Positions 7,219 through 14,748 of a stretch of 20,656 bases of DNA are shown here, piece after piece. Position numbers and translations under genes: made by a program. Position 1 is the first letter of the stretch, and each line of letters starts with the position of its first letter. Source of the stretch: JANMMJ01 sp964543235 (GTDB taxonomy: Bacteria > Pseudomonadota > Alphaproteobacteria > Rhizobiales > Aestuariivirgaceae); the NCBI GenBank assembly GCA_964543235.1, contig CAZIXE010000069.1, positions 1 to 20,656 of the forward strand, read 5' to 3'. Under the pieces are notes generated by a model. It had not been told where the DNA came from. It searched no databases and saw only the letters and a list, made by a program, of their open reading frames with translations.

Positions 7219-8781
7219 ATGACCGAACCCGCCATCGGTGAACCGCACCGGGATCGGCGCGAACGGCGCCGGGGCCGCGACGGCGGTCAGCGCACCGCTG
7301 GCATGATCGCCCAGCTGCCGAGGCGAACCTGTGTGGAGCGGTTTCCGCCGCTCGACATCGTTTCACAGGACGAACTCGAAATGATCCACCGGGCATCCCT
7401 GCGAGTGCTCGCGGAAATCGGCATGGACTTCACCCTGCCGGAAGCGCGCGAACGGCTCCGCGCGGCGGGCGCCAGGATCGACGGCGAACGCGTGCGTTTC
7501 GATCCTGCCATGATCGAGGAACTGATCGGATGCATTCCCTCCGCCTTCGATCTGCACGCCCGCAATTCCGAGAACACGCTGCGAATAGGCGGCAATGTCA
7601 TGTGCTTCGGCACCGTCGCGAGCCCGCCCAATGCCTCTGACATGGATTCGGGCCGGCGCGCCGGCAACCGGCAGGACTACCGCAACTTCCTGAAGCTGGC
7701 CCAATATTTCAACGCCATCCAGTTCCTGTCCGGCTATCCGGTCGAGCCCGTCGATATCCATGCTTCGGTCCGCCACCTCGAAGCATTGCGCGATATGGCC
7801 GTGTTCACCGACAAGCCCTTCCATGCCTATTCGCTTGGCCGCGAGCGCATCCGCGATGGCATGGAGATCGCACGCATAGCGCGCGGTATCACCCCGTCGC
7901 AGTTCGAGGCCGAGCCGTCGCTGTTCACCATTGTCAACACCAACTCGCCCCTCAAGCTCGATACACCCATGCTGCTGGGCATCATCGAGATGTCCGCGCA
8001 GAACCAGCCGGTTTGCATCACGCCCTTCACCCTGGCGGGTGCCATGGCGCCGGTCACCATTGCCGGCGCCGTCGTGCAGCAGAATGCCGAGGCGCTTGCC
8101 GGCCTTGCCTTCACGCAGGTTGTGCGCCGGGGGGCTCCGGCGATCTACGGCGGCTTCACCTCCAATGTGGACATGAAGTCCGGCGCGCCGGCCTTCGGCA
8201 CGCCCGAATACATGAAAGCGGTGCTGCTCGGCGGCCAGCTGGCACGCCGCTACGGCATCCCTTATCGCAGCTCCAACACCTGCGCCGCCAATACCGTTGA
8301 CGCGCAGGCCGCCTACGAGAGTGTCTTCTCGCTCTGGGCGCTGACCATGGCCGGCGGCAATCTCATCATGCACGGTGCGGGATGGCTTGAAGGCGGCCTG
8401 GTGGCAAGTTTCGAGAAATTCATCCTCGACGTCGACCTGATTCAGATGGTGAAGGAGTTCCTCCTGCCGCTCGATACCAGCGAAGCGGCGCTGGCCGTCG
8501 ATGCCATTCGCGACGTCGGACCCGGAGGCCACTTCTTCGGGACGCCGCATACCCTGGCGCGCTACGAGACCGCCTTCTATTCCCCCATCATCTCCGACTG
8601 GCGCAACAATCAGCAATGGCTGGCCGCGGGAAAGCCGGAGGCCTGGCAACGCGCCAACGCCGTCTTCAAGCAAGCCCTCGCCGAGTACCGGGAGCCGCCA
8701 ATTGACCTTGCAATCCGCGAGGAACTCGACGAGTTTGTCGCGCGGCGCACCGAACAGGGCGGCGCCCCCACCGATTTCTGA
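7219..8781 (+). CDS. MttB-family methyltransferase, non-pyrrolysine, paralog A (psuKG operon)
   Basis: A 520-residue MttB-superfamily methyltransferase. After an Arg-rich tail of about 35 residues the family fold begins at LDIVSQDELEMIHRASLRVL. Later landmarks are NTNSPLKLD (about 239), CITPFTLAGAMAPVTIAGA (about 265-283), YGGFTSNVDMKSGAPAFGTP (about 311-330), NTVDAQAAYESVF and GPGGHFFGTPHTL. The expected reaction is transfer of a methyl group from an N-methylated substrate to a corrinoid protein. No in-frame TAG is present, so it is a pyrrolysine-free member. It starts 3 bases after the lysR stop and is followed without a gap by the psuK-like gene. It shares long identical runs and the last residues (PTDF) with the gene at 10661 and is much less similar to the one at 4524. 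The substrate cannot be read from sequence. Confidence 0.93.
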   Translation: MTEPAIGEPHRDRRERRRGRDGGQRTAGMIAQLPRRTCVERFPPLDIVSQDELEMIHRASLRVLAEIGMDFTLPEARERLRAAGARIDGERVRFDPAMIEELIGCIPSAFDLHARNSENTLRIGGNVMCFGTVASPPNASDMDSGRRAGNRQDYRNFLKLAQYFNAIQFLSGYPVEPVDIHASVRHLEALRDMAVFTDKPFHAYSLGRERIRDGMEIARIARGITPSQFEAEPSLFTIVNTNSPLKLDTPMLLGIIEMSAQNQPVCITPFTLAGAMAPVTIAGAVVQQNAEALAGLAFTQVVRRGAPAIYGGFTSNVDMKSGAPAFGTPEYMKAVLLGGQLARRYGIPYRSSNTCAANTVDAQAAYESVFSLWALTMAGGNLIMHGAGWLEGGLVASFEKFILDVDLIQMVKEFLLPLDTSEAALAVDAIRDVGPGGHFFGTPHTLARYETAFYSPIISDWRNNQQWLAAGKPEAWQRANAVFKQALAEYREPPIDLAIREELDEFVARRTEQGGAPTDF

Positions 8782-9741
8782 ATGCGCAAGATCGACACCG
8801 AGACCATTGTCATTGGCGGCGCCAACATCGACGTCAAAGCGCGGCCTGACGACGTGATGAAGTCGGCGACATCCAATCCGGGCTCGATCACCATTTCAGC
8901 AGGCGGCGTTGCCCGCAACATCGCCCATAATCTCGCCCAGCTGCAGTGCCCCGTGGCGCTCATGACGCGGCTCGGGCGCGACGAGCAGGGCGAACGCCTG
9001 CTGCGCGAGACGGGCGCAGCAGGGGTCGACCTCACGATGGTGGATCGCTGCAATGAACCGACCGGCATCTATTGCGCAGTCCTCGATCGCGAGGGCGAAC
9101 TGGCCATCGGCGTGAACAGCATGGCCATCATTGAGGGCCTGACACCGAGTATCGTCTCGGCCCACGCGGACCGTCTCAAGCGCGCTGCCTTCATCGTTGT
9201 CGACTGCAATGTCCCGCAGGCCACGCTCGACTGGCTGGCCGGTTTTGCCCATGACACGCGCCAGCGCCTCGTGATCGAAGCCGTCTCGGTGCCCAAGACG
9301 GCGAAAATCGCGGCCCTTCTCGGCAAGGGGCCGCCAATCTATGCGGTGACACCCAACATGCTTCAGGCCCAGGCGATGACCGGCGTGCGGATCGAGCATC
9401 CGTCCGATGCCTTCACTGCTGCCAAGCGCATCGCCGACATGGGTGTGGAACTCGTTGTCATCACCCTCGGAGAGCAGGGGGTCTATGTACATTCGCCCGA
9501 CGACTCCGCGCACATCCCGCCATTTGCAGTGACCGGCCCGGTTGAAGTCACCGGCGCCGGCGATGCCATGACGGCAGGTTTCATCTTTGGCCTCGCCCTG
9601 GGCCTGCCCGCACTCGATGCCGCCCAGCTCGGCCAGGCGGCCTCGAGCATGACCGTCGCTTCACCGGATTCAGTGGCGGCTGATCTCAATGCCGCCAGTG
9701 TCCTCGCACTGGCCCGTTCCCGCATCGGGAATGTGTCATGA
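8782..9741 (+). CDS. psuK: PfkB-family kinase, probable pseudouridine kinase
   Basis: A 319-residue PfkB/ribokinase-fold sugar kinase. The N-terminus IVIGGANIDVKA and the SNPGSITISAGGVARNIAHNLA block (about 31-52) closely follow PsuK. The catalytic motif is at about 254-265 (VEVTGAGDAMTAG), with Asp261 as the base and the preceding glycines forming the anion hole. The expected reaction is ATP-dependent 5'-phosphorylation of pseudouridine. Specificity within PfkB is hard to read from motifs alone, but the psuG gene overlapping its end by 4 bases makes the assignment strong. The ATG follows directly on the TGA of the mttB-like gene, so translation is probably coupled. A methylated or otherwise modified nucleoside is a possible real substrate in this operon. 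Confidence 0.88.
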   Translation: MRKIDTETIVIGGANIDVKARPDDVMKSATSNPGSITISAGGVARNIAHNLAQLQCPVALMTRLGRDEQGERLLRETGAAGVDLTMVDRCNEPTGIYCAVLDREGELAIGVNSMAIIEGLTPSIVSAHADRLKRAAFIVVDCNVPQATLDWLAGFAHDTRQRLVIEAVSVPKTAKIAALLGKGPPIYAVTPNMLQAQAMTGVRIEHPSDAFTAAKRIADMGVELVVITLGEQGVYVHSPDDSAHIPPFAVTGPVEVTGAGDAMTAGFIFGLALGLPALDAAQLGQAASSMTVASPDSVAADLNAASVLALARSRIGNVS

Positions 9742-10664
9742 TACCGCCGGACATTGCAGTATCGCCGGAAGTCGCGGAGGCACTGGCGACTGGTGCGCCG
9801 GTAGTCGCGCTGGAGTCGACCATCATTGCCCATGGCATGAGCTATCCGGACAACGTGGAGACGGCACTTGCCGTCGAAGCCATCGTGCGGGCAAACGGTG
9901 CCATTCCCTGCACCATCGCCGTTATTGCCGGCCGCCTCAAGGCGGGTCTGACGGAAAGCGAAATCGAGCGCATCGGCCGTGGCGGGTCGGCCATCATGAA
10001 ATGCTCGACGCGGGAACTGCCCTATGCGGTTGCTTCGGCAAGGGACGGCGCCACGACCGTGGCGTCGACGGTTCGGATCGCCGCGCTTTGTGGCATAACG
10101 GTGTTTGCGACCGGTGGCATCGGTGGTGTTCATCGCAATGCGCAACAGACTTTTGACATTTCGGCCGATCTCGTCGAACTCTCGCGCAGTCCGGTTGCCG
10201 TCGTCTCGGCAGGCGCCAAGGCCATCCTGGATCTGGCCCTGACCCTCGAAATCCTCGAGACTCTGGCCGTGCCTGTGGTCGGCTTCGGCACCGACGTGTT
10301 CCCGGCCTTCTACTCCCGCGACAGCGGCCTGCCCCTGTCCATGCGCCTCGATCGCGAGGCCGACATCGCACGGATGATGCTGGCCGCATGGCAACTCGGC
10401 TCCAGGGCCGGTCTGCTGGTCGCCAATCCGATCCCCGCCGAACATGAGATTCCGGCAGCCGAGCTCGCTCCTGTCATCGCCGAAACCATCCGTGAGGCCG
10501 CGCAGCGCGGCATTCGCGGCAAGGAGGTAACCCCCTTCCTCCTGGCGCGCTTGGCCGCGGCGACGGCGGGCCGGTCGCTTGCGGCCAACATTGCGCTGGT
10601 CAGGAACAACGCCGCGGTCGCAGCGCGCATTGCCGTGGCCTACGCCGACAGGAGGCATGCATGA
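9738..10664 (+). CDS. psuG: Pseudouridine-5'-phosphate glycosidase
   Basis: A 308-residue PsuG, close to the E. coli length of 312. The enzyme reversibly splits pseudouridine 5'-phosphate into uracil and ribose 5-phosphate, breaking a C-C glycosidic bond. The four residues known to matter in E. coli (Glu31, Lys93, Asp149 and the nucleophile Lys166) are all found with a constant offset of 5: Glu26 in ALESTIIAHGMSYP, Lys88 in AIMKCSTRELP, Asp144 in TFDISADLVEL and Lys161 in SAGAKAILDL. The TGGIGGVHR motif is also present. An active enzyme is therefore expected. It overlaps the kinase gene before it and the mttB-like gene after it by 4 bases each (ATGA). Confidence 0.97.
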   Translation: MIPPDIAVSPEVAEALATGAPVVALESTIIAHGMSYPDNVETALAVEAIVRANGAIPCTIAVIAGRLKAGLTESEIERIGRGGSAIMKCSTRELPYAVASARDGATTVASTVRIAALCGITVFATGGIGGVHRNAQQTFDISADLVELSRSPVAVVSAGAKAILDLALTLEILETLAVPVVGFGTDVFPAFYSRDSGLPLSMRLDREADIARMMLAAWQLGSRAGLLVANPIPAEHEIPAAELAPVIAETIREAAQRGIRGKEVTPFLLARLAAATAGRSLAANIALVRNNAAVAARIAVAYADRRHA

Positions 10665-12181
10665 ACGAACGGCCGGCCAGGCGGCGCTCATCGGGGGCCC
10701 GCCCCATTCCGCAACTCCCCTGGGCACAACCGCGCCTCACGCTGGATCCCTTGCGGCTGCTCTCCGATGACCACATTGAGAGCATTCATCTCAAGTCGAT
10801 GGACGTTCTGGAACAGATCGGCATGGACATGCTGTTGCCGGAGGCCCGCGAAATTCTTGCCCGCGCCGGGGCGATTGTCGATGGCGAGCGCGTTCGCATT
10901 GGCCGGGACATTGTCGCCGAGGCCCTGCGCACGGCGCCCTCGGAGTTTACATTCCATGCTCGCAATCCGCAGCATGACATCAGGCTGGGTGGCAACTGGA
11001 TTGCCTTTGCGCCGGTGGGTGGGCCGCCCAACTGTTCCGATCTCGATCGCGGCCGCCGTCCCGGCACGCTTGAAGACAACGGCAATTTCGTCAAGCTGGC
11101 CCAATTCTTCAACGGCATTCACACGGCAGGCGGCGGCTCGGTCGATGCGCTCGACTACCACGCCTCCATTCGCCACCTGCACATCATGCGCAACAAGGTC
11201 CACTACTCGGACAAGGTGGTCTTTGTGATTTCGACGGGCCGGGCCAGGCTGTTCGACAGCATGGAGATCGCCCGCATGGCCCGCGGCATCTCGCGTGAGC
11301 AGTTCCTGCTGGAACCCTCCTGCTACACGGTCATCAATACCAACTCGCCCCTCAAGCTCGACTCGCCGATGGCCATGGGCATCATCGAGACGGCGCGGCA
11401 CAACCAGATTTGCGTATGCACCCCATTCACCCTGGCGGGCGCCATGGCGCCGATCACCGTGGCCGGTGCGCTCGTCGAGCAGAATGCTGAGGCGCTGGCC
11501 GGCCTCGCCCTGTCGCAGCTGACAAGGCCGGGTGCCCCCTTCGTCTATGGCGGCTTCACCTCCAACGTCGATATGAAGTCGGGCGCCCCTGCCTTCGGGA
11601 CCCCGGAATATATGAAGGCCTGTATCGTCGGCGGCCAGCTGGCGCGCCGCTACCGCTTGCCTTACCGCACCTCGAGCACCAATGCCGCCAATTCCGTTGA
11701 CGCCCAGGCCGCCTACGAGACCGTGTTCTCCCTGTGGGGGGCGATCATGGGCGGTGGCAATCTGATCCAGCATGCCGCGGGCTGGCTGGAAGGCGGACTT
11801 GTCGCCTCCTATGAAAAATTCGTGATCGATGTCGACCTGCTGCAGATGGTCATGGAGTTCCTGAAGCCGCTCGAGATGGATGACGAGGCCCTGGGACTTG
11901 AGGCGATGCGCGAGGTTGGCCCCGGAGGGCATTTCTTTGGTGCGCGCCACACCCTTGCCCGCTACACGACCGCCTTCTACGCGCCGATCATATCCGACTG
12001 GCGCAATTTTCAGCAATGGCAGGCGGCCGGCAGTCCGGACGCGGCGCACAAGGCGAACGCGGTCTGGAAGCAGGCCCTCGCGGAATACGTGCCGCCGCCG
12101 CTGGATGCGGCGATCTCCGAGGAGATTGATGCCTTCATTGCCCGCCGCACGGCAGAAGGCGGCGAACCAACCGATTTCTGA
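10661..12181 (+). CDS. MttB-family methyltransferase, non-pyrrolysine, paralog B (psuKG operon)
   Basis: A 506-residue MttB-superfamily methyltransferase, paralogous to the gene at 7219. The two share a TPFTLAGAMAP segment, YGGFTSNVDMKSGAPAFGTP, VDAQAAYE, GWLEGGLVAS, GPGGHFFG and the final PTDF. Differences cluster in the first 35 residues and around residues 150-170 (GGGSVDALDYHASIRHLHIM here), which may bear on substrate choice. There is no in-frame TAG. Its ATG overlaps the psuG stop by 4 bases, so it belongs to the same transcript. It could be a second substrate specificity, or a partner subunit of the first paralog. It ends the operon; the next gene, on the opposite strand, stops 8 bases away. 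Confidence 0.93.
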   Translation: MNERPARRRSSGARPIPQLPWAQPRLTLDPLRLLSDDHIESIHLKSMDVLEQIGMDMLLPEAREILARAGAIVDGERVRIGRDIVAEALRTAPSEFTFHARNPQHDIRLGGNWIAFAPVGGPPNCSDLDRGRRPGTLEDNGNFVKLAQFFNGIHTAGGGSVDALDYHASIRHLHIMRNKVHYSDKVVFVISTGRARLFDSMEIARMARGISREQFLLEPSCYTVINTNSPLKLDSPMAMGIIETARHNQICVCTPFTLAGAMAPITVAGALVEQNAEALAGLALSQLTRPGAPFVYGGFTSNVDMKSGAPAFGTPEYMKACIVGGQLARRYRLPYRTSSTNAANSVDAQAAYETVFSLWGAIMGGGNLIQHAAGWLEGGLVASYEKFVIDVDLLQMVMEFLKPLEMDDEALGLEAMREVGPGGHFFGARHTLARYTTAFYAPIISDWRNFQQWQAAGSPDAAHKANAVWKQALAEYVPPPLDAAISEEIDAFIARRTAEGGEPTDF

Positions 12182-12189
12182 TTGCTTGT

Positions 12190-12459
12190 TCAGGTCCGGC
12201 TATGCACCAGCCGCAGTGGCGGCCGCTCCGCCGGGGCCTCACGCATGACGGCATCAAATGCCATCATCAGAACCACCGCCCTTTCGCATTTGGGGAGGTC
12301 CAGGAGCAGGTCGATGAAGCAGGTTTCGATGCGTGCCGCCATGTCGGGGTTGCCGCGCTTCTGCGCTTCCTCGACAAGTTCGGCAGTGAGACAGGCGACG
12401 GCAATCCCGCTGTTCCTATTCTTCCGGTCGGATGACTTAAGGGCATCTGAGTGTGGCAT
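12190..12459 (-). CDS. Small hypothetical protein
   Basis: An 89-residue soluble protein without recognised domain. The main support is a strong GGGAGGG ribosome-binding site about 5 bases before its ATG and a helical, amphipathic middle (about 20-75, TAELVEEAQKRGNPDMAARI and a following leucine-rich stretch). It converges on the mttB operon, with stops 8 bases apart. Open frames on the other strand here lack such a site. It might be a small regulatory or alpha-helical adaptor protein, but nothing in the sequence says which. Confidence 0.55.
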   Translation of the reverse strand: MPHSDALKSSDRKNRNSGIAVACLTAELVEEAQKRGNPDMAARIETCFIDLLLDLPKCERAVVLMMAFDAVMREAPAERPPLRLVHSRT

Positions 12460-12500
12460 GGGGCCCTCCCTGAATTCTTTGCCATCCTTTAAACCCTACG

Positions 12501-12520
12501 GCGTGAAACCAGCGTGAAAC
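12501..12520. promoter_or_regulatory. Tandem 9-bp direct repeat upstream of permease gene
   Basis: GCGTGAAAC occurs twice, at 12501-12509 and 12512-12520, repeating every 11 bases, about one helical turn. It lies 30 bases upstream of the TauE/SafE ATG and 42 bases upstream of the small minus-strand gene, so it could be a binding site for a regulator that contacts one face of the DNA. No family can be named. Confidence 0.35.
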
Positions 12521-12549
12521 TCCTAAGAAAATAGAGCTAACGCTAGGTC

Positions 12550-13302
12550 ATGGAACCCAACGTCATCCTGTTCTGGATTGCCGCCGTAACGGCAGCTGTT
12601 CTCGTGGGCCTGTCCAAAGGCGGACTGCCGGTGGTCGGCATGCTGGCCACGCCGGTGCTCGCGCTGTTTATGCCGCCGGTCGCTGCCGCAGGACTCCTTC
12701 TTCCCGTCTTTGTCGTTTCCGACGCATTCGGCCTGTGGGCCTACCGCCGCGAATACAGCGCCCGGAACCTGGCCATCCTTGTGCCGGCCACGACCCTTGG
12801 TGTGGCCCTCGGCTGGGCGACGGCCGCCATCGTCGCCGAACAGGTCATCACGGGCTTGGTCGGCCTGATCGGCCTGGCCTTCTCGCTCAGCCTGCTGCTG
12901 CGCCGCGGCACTCAGGGCGATCCGCGACCTGCTGCCCTGGGACCCGGCATCTTCTGGGGTGCGGTGACCGGTTTCACCAGCTTTGTCAGCCATGCCGGGG
13001 CGCCGCCCTATCAGGTCTTTGTTCAGCCGCAGCGCCTCGACAAGACCATCTTTGCCGGCACCACCACGATTCTTTTCGCCTATGTGAATGCCATCAAGCT
13101 GGTGCCCTATTGGGCCCTGGGTCAATTGTCGGCAGGGAATCTCAAGGCCGCGGCGATGCTGCTGCTGCCCGCCGCGCTCGCGGTCCTTGCCGGCGTGCGT
13201 CTGGTGCGGATCATCTCGCAGGATCTGTTTTTCAGGCTGGTCACCTGGGCCCTGCTCGCCGTGTCGCTCAAGCTGCTGTGGGATGCCGCCGCGGCCTCCT
13301 AG
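12550..13302 (+). CDS. TauE/SafE family membrane permease
   Basis: A 250-residue integral membrane protein with about eight hydrophobic segments in two similar halves. The first half carries the GLSKGGLPVVGMLATPVLALFM motif, and the second has FWGAVTGFTSFVSHAGAPPYQVF with its Gly/Pro-rich loop, both characteristic of TauE/SafE (DUF81) permeases. Family members move small anions such as sulfoacetate, sulfite or sulfonates across the cytoplasmic membrane; many have no known substrate. The ATG is used as annotated, with no strong ribosome-binding site seen. It lies downstream of the mttB/psu operon but is separated from it by an opposing gene and probably has its own promoter. Confidence 0.92.
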   Translation: MEPNVILFWIAAVTAAVLVGLSKGGLPVVGMLATPVLALFMPPVAAAGLLLPVFVVSDAFGLWAYRREYSARNLAILVPATTLGVALGWATAAIVAEQVITGLVGLIGLAFSLSLLLRRGTQGDPRPAALGPGIFWGAVTGFTSFVSHAGAPPYQVFVQPQRLDKTIFAGTTTILFAYVNAIKLVPYWALGQLSAGNLKAAAMLLLPAALAVLAGVRLVRIISQDLFFRLVTWALLAVSLKLLWDAAAAS

Positions 13303-13719
13303 AGCTGCATGATCTGAGTTGGAACCACCGCAAACTCTCCATGGCCGCCCGTGAGGCGGCCATCCAGGCTGGATGGCAGGCTCAAGGCCTGCCATGGAGA
13401 GACTTGGGGAGCGATTCCGCCAAACTTCATTCCGCTCTAGCCCGGCGCCGGCCGCCGAGACTGACTGCAGGAAGAGGACGATCAGACAGACGACGACACT
13501 GTTCCTCATAGGCAACGCCTAGAACATAAAAGGAACAATGTAAAGCAAAGAATCCTACACTCCCGTGGCCTGCGCCACGTCCGGAGACCAGTGGATTTTA
13601 CCGTAAAGTTGCGCTTGTCCCATCTCGGGATGTAACAATTGAAACACGTTAGTAGCGCTTACGTAAATGACGCGAAACACGGCGGGCGTATACAGTGATC
13701 ATCAACAGGAACAACTCCC
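13303..13719. other. 417-base intergenic region
   Basis: No gene is supported here. The left part contains the cloverleaf-like palindromic element annotated separately. The right part (about 13580-13719) is richer in A/T, contains the palindrome TTACGTAA at 13659-13666 and a TTGAAA at 13639-13644, and probably holds the promoter of the small secreted protein at 13720. I could not fix a -35/-10 pair with confidence. Confidence 0.5.
13335..13401. repeat. Cloverleaf-like palindromic intergenic element
   Basis: An outer perfect 10-bp inverted repeat (CTCTCCATGG at 13335-13344, CCATGGAGAG at 13392-13401) encloses three more hairpins: 9-bp arms 13341-13349 and 13355-13363, 6-bp arms CATCCA/TGGATG at 13361-13375, and 6-bp arms GCAGGC/GCCTGC at about 13377-13393. 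The inner arms partly share bases with the outer stem, so they are alternatives. Read on the minus strand it gives the peptide SMAGLEPAIQ, like the dispersed palindromic repeats of Rhizobiales. It is not a tRNA. Only one copy is seen in this window. Confidence 0.6.
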
Positions 13720-13926
13720 ATGTTTCGCTACTCGCTCTTCCTGCTCGCCATCTGCGGTTCGGTCGCCACAGCCATCGCCGCTATCACGCCAGCTTCAGTC
13801 GAACCGGAAGCCTTTTCCCGCAACGTGACCGTCATCGAGAAGAATCAGGCCTTCCCGCAGCTTGGCCCGCTGGTTGTCGATGAATGCCTGAACGAGGACT
13901 GCTCCGAGACCTACGTTTCGATTTGA
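13720..13926 (+). CDS. Small secreted protein, unknown
   Basis: A 68-residue protein with a clear signal peptide: MFRYSLFLLAICGSVATAIA, cleaved probably after an Ala around 20-22. The mature part is about 47 residues, acidic at its end, with two cysteines in DECLNEDC that could form a disulfide or bind metal. AGGAAC lies 10 bases before the ATG. A textbook terminator follows at 13989. It stands alone, divergent from nothing and convergent with the DUF922 gene. I do not recognise the family. Confidence 0.65.
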   Translation: MFRYSLFLLAICGSVATAIAAITPASVEPEAFSRNVTVIEKNQAFPQLGPLVVDECLNEDCSETYVSI

Positions 13927-13988
13927 TCCCTTTCCCCCCGGGCGGTGTTCCCCCTGATCCCCTGCATACGCACCGCTCCACCTGCAGA

Positions 13989-14016
13989 AAGCCCCGGTTC
14001 GCCGGGGCTTCTTTTT
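13989..14016 (+). terminator. Rho-independent terminator with UUCG loop
   Basis: A perfect 9-bp stem, AAGCCCCGG (13989-13997) and CCGGGGCTT (14002-14010), closes a TTCG tetraloop and is followed by CTTTTT. It ends transcription of the small secreted protein gene. On the other strand the stem is followed by only TTT, so it is a weaker terminator for the convergent gene at 14023. Confidence 0.92.
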
Positions 14017-14022
14017 GCCCGC

Positions 14023-14601
14023 CTAGCGGCTGGCAAATTTCATGAATGGATGTGACTTGAGAACCCCGCGCTGCGCCTGGTCGAAGGCGATCTGCCGCGG
14101 CTTGCACTGGGCGACCATGTCCTTGAAGAGCTGCATGGCCCGGGAATGAGCCGTGCTGCAGTCCTGGGTCGTGCCTGCCACGAATCGCCGCTCCATTTCC
14201 CCGGCGCAGTCGCGCCAGATCGACCGGTGCGTTTCCTCGTGCTTCTTCACGAACTGCGAGAACCGCCTGAACTGTGCCAGTTCGCCCGGGGTCAGGCCGC
14301 CTGCATCGGCAATTTTCGGCAGCTTGATATTGACGCTGAGCGAAATCTGGTAGCGGCCATTGGCCTCGCAGCTGGCAATGCTCATGTTCTTGCCGGGTGC
14401 CACGGTGGTCACGCCGTAGCTGCGCGAACCGTTGAGCATCGGACCGCGACTCACCATGTTGCGGTGGAGCTCCGCCAGCGAATCCCCGGAAACGCCGTAA
14501 TAACTGTAACTCGTCGTCATGATCGGCTGCGCCGACGCGGGAACGACAATCACGGCACCGATGGCTGCTGCTGCCATCGCCAGGGAAAGGCATTGCTTCA
14601 C
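14023..14601 (-). CDS. DUF922 family putative zinc protease, exported
   Basis: A 192-residue protein with a signal peptide (MKQCLSLAMAAAAIGAVIVVPASAQ, cleavage about 25). The mature part has the DUF922 layout: an N-terminal YSYYGVSGDSLAELHRNM segment, then a beta region, then HEETH at 121-125 in VKKHEETHRSIWRDCA, and a C-terminal helix with further cysteines (Cys80, 132, 147, 165 approximately). HExxH suggests a zinc metallopeptidase in the periplasm; the family's activity is little studied. It is transcribed leftward from the shared intergenic region with the methyltransferase-like gene at 14749. Confidence 0.88.
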   Translation of the reverse strand: MKQCLSLAMAAAAIGAVIVVPASAQPIMTTSYSYYGVSGDSLAELHRNMVSRGPMLNGSRSYGVTTVAPGKNMSIASCEANGRYQISLSVNIKLPKIADAGGLTPGELAQFRRFSQFVKKHEETHRSIWRDCAGEMERRFVAGTTQDCSTAHSRAMQLFKDMVAQCKPRQIAFDQAQRGVLKSHPFMKFASR

Positions 14602-14748
14602 GAAAAGCCCCCTTCGGAGATGTGGGCAAACGGTATGTCAAGCGATCTCACAAGGCAATCAAGAATTCGTGACTTGGGACCACAAAATTTTGCGGGACAT
14701 TGCCGATGTGAACGATTTGGCGCCTGGGTTGTCATAACTTTGCCCGAA
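14602..14748. promoter_or_regulatory. Divergent intergenic region
   Basis: This 147-base gap separates the DUF922 gene and the ICMT-like gene and should contain both promoters. It has a 10-base palindrome CAAAATTTTG at 14683-14692. No clear sigma-70 pair was found. Confidence 0.35.

Noticed and set aside
4524..12181. Pyrrolysine-containing MttB
   Set aside because: None of the three mttB-like frames contains an internal TAG; two of the three end in TGA, and the TAG at 4524-4526 is at the normal C-terminus.
13335..13401. tRNA gene
   Set aside because: The fold resembles a cloverleaf, but there is no T-loop GTTCRANNC, no acceptor stem of 7 bp in the right place and the arms overlap.
12523..13515. 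330-residue open frame on the minus strand
   Set aside because: It is antisense to the TauE/SafE permease, whose membrane segments and motifs are clear.
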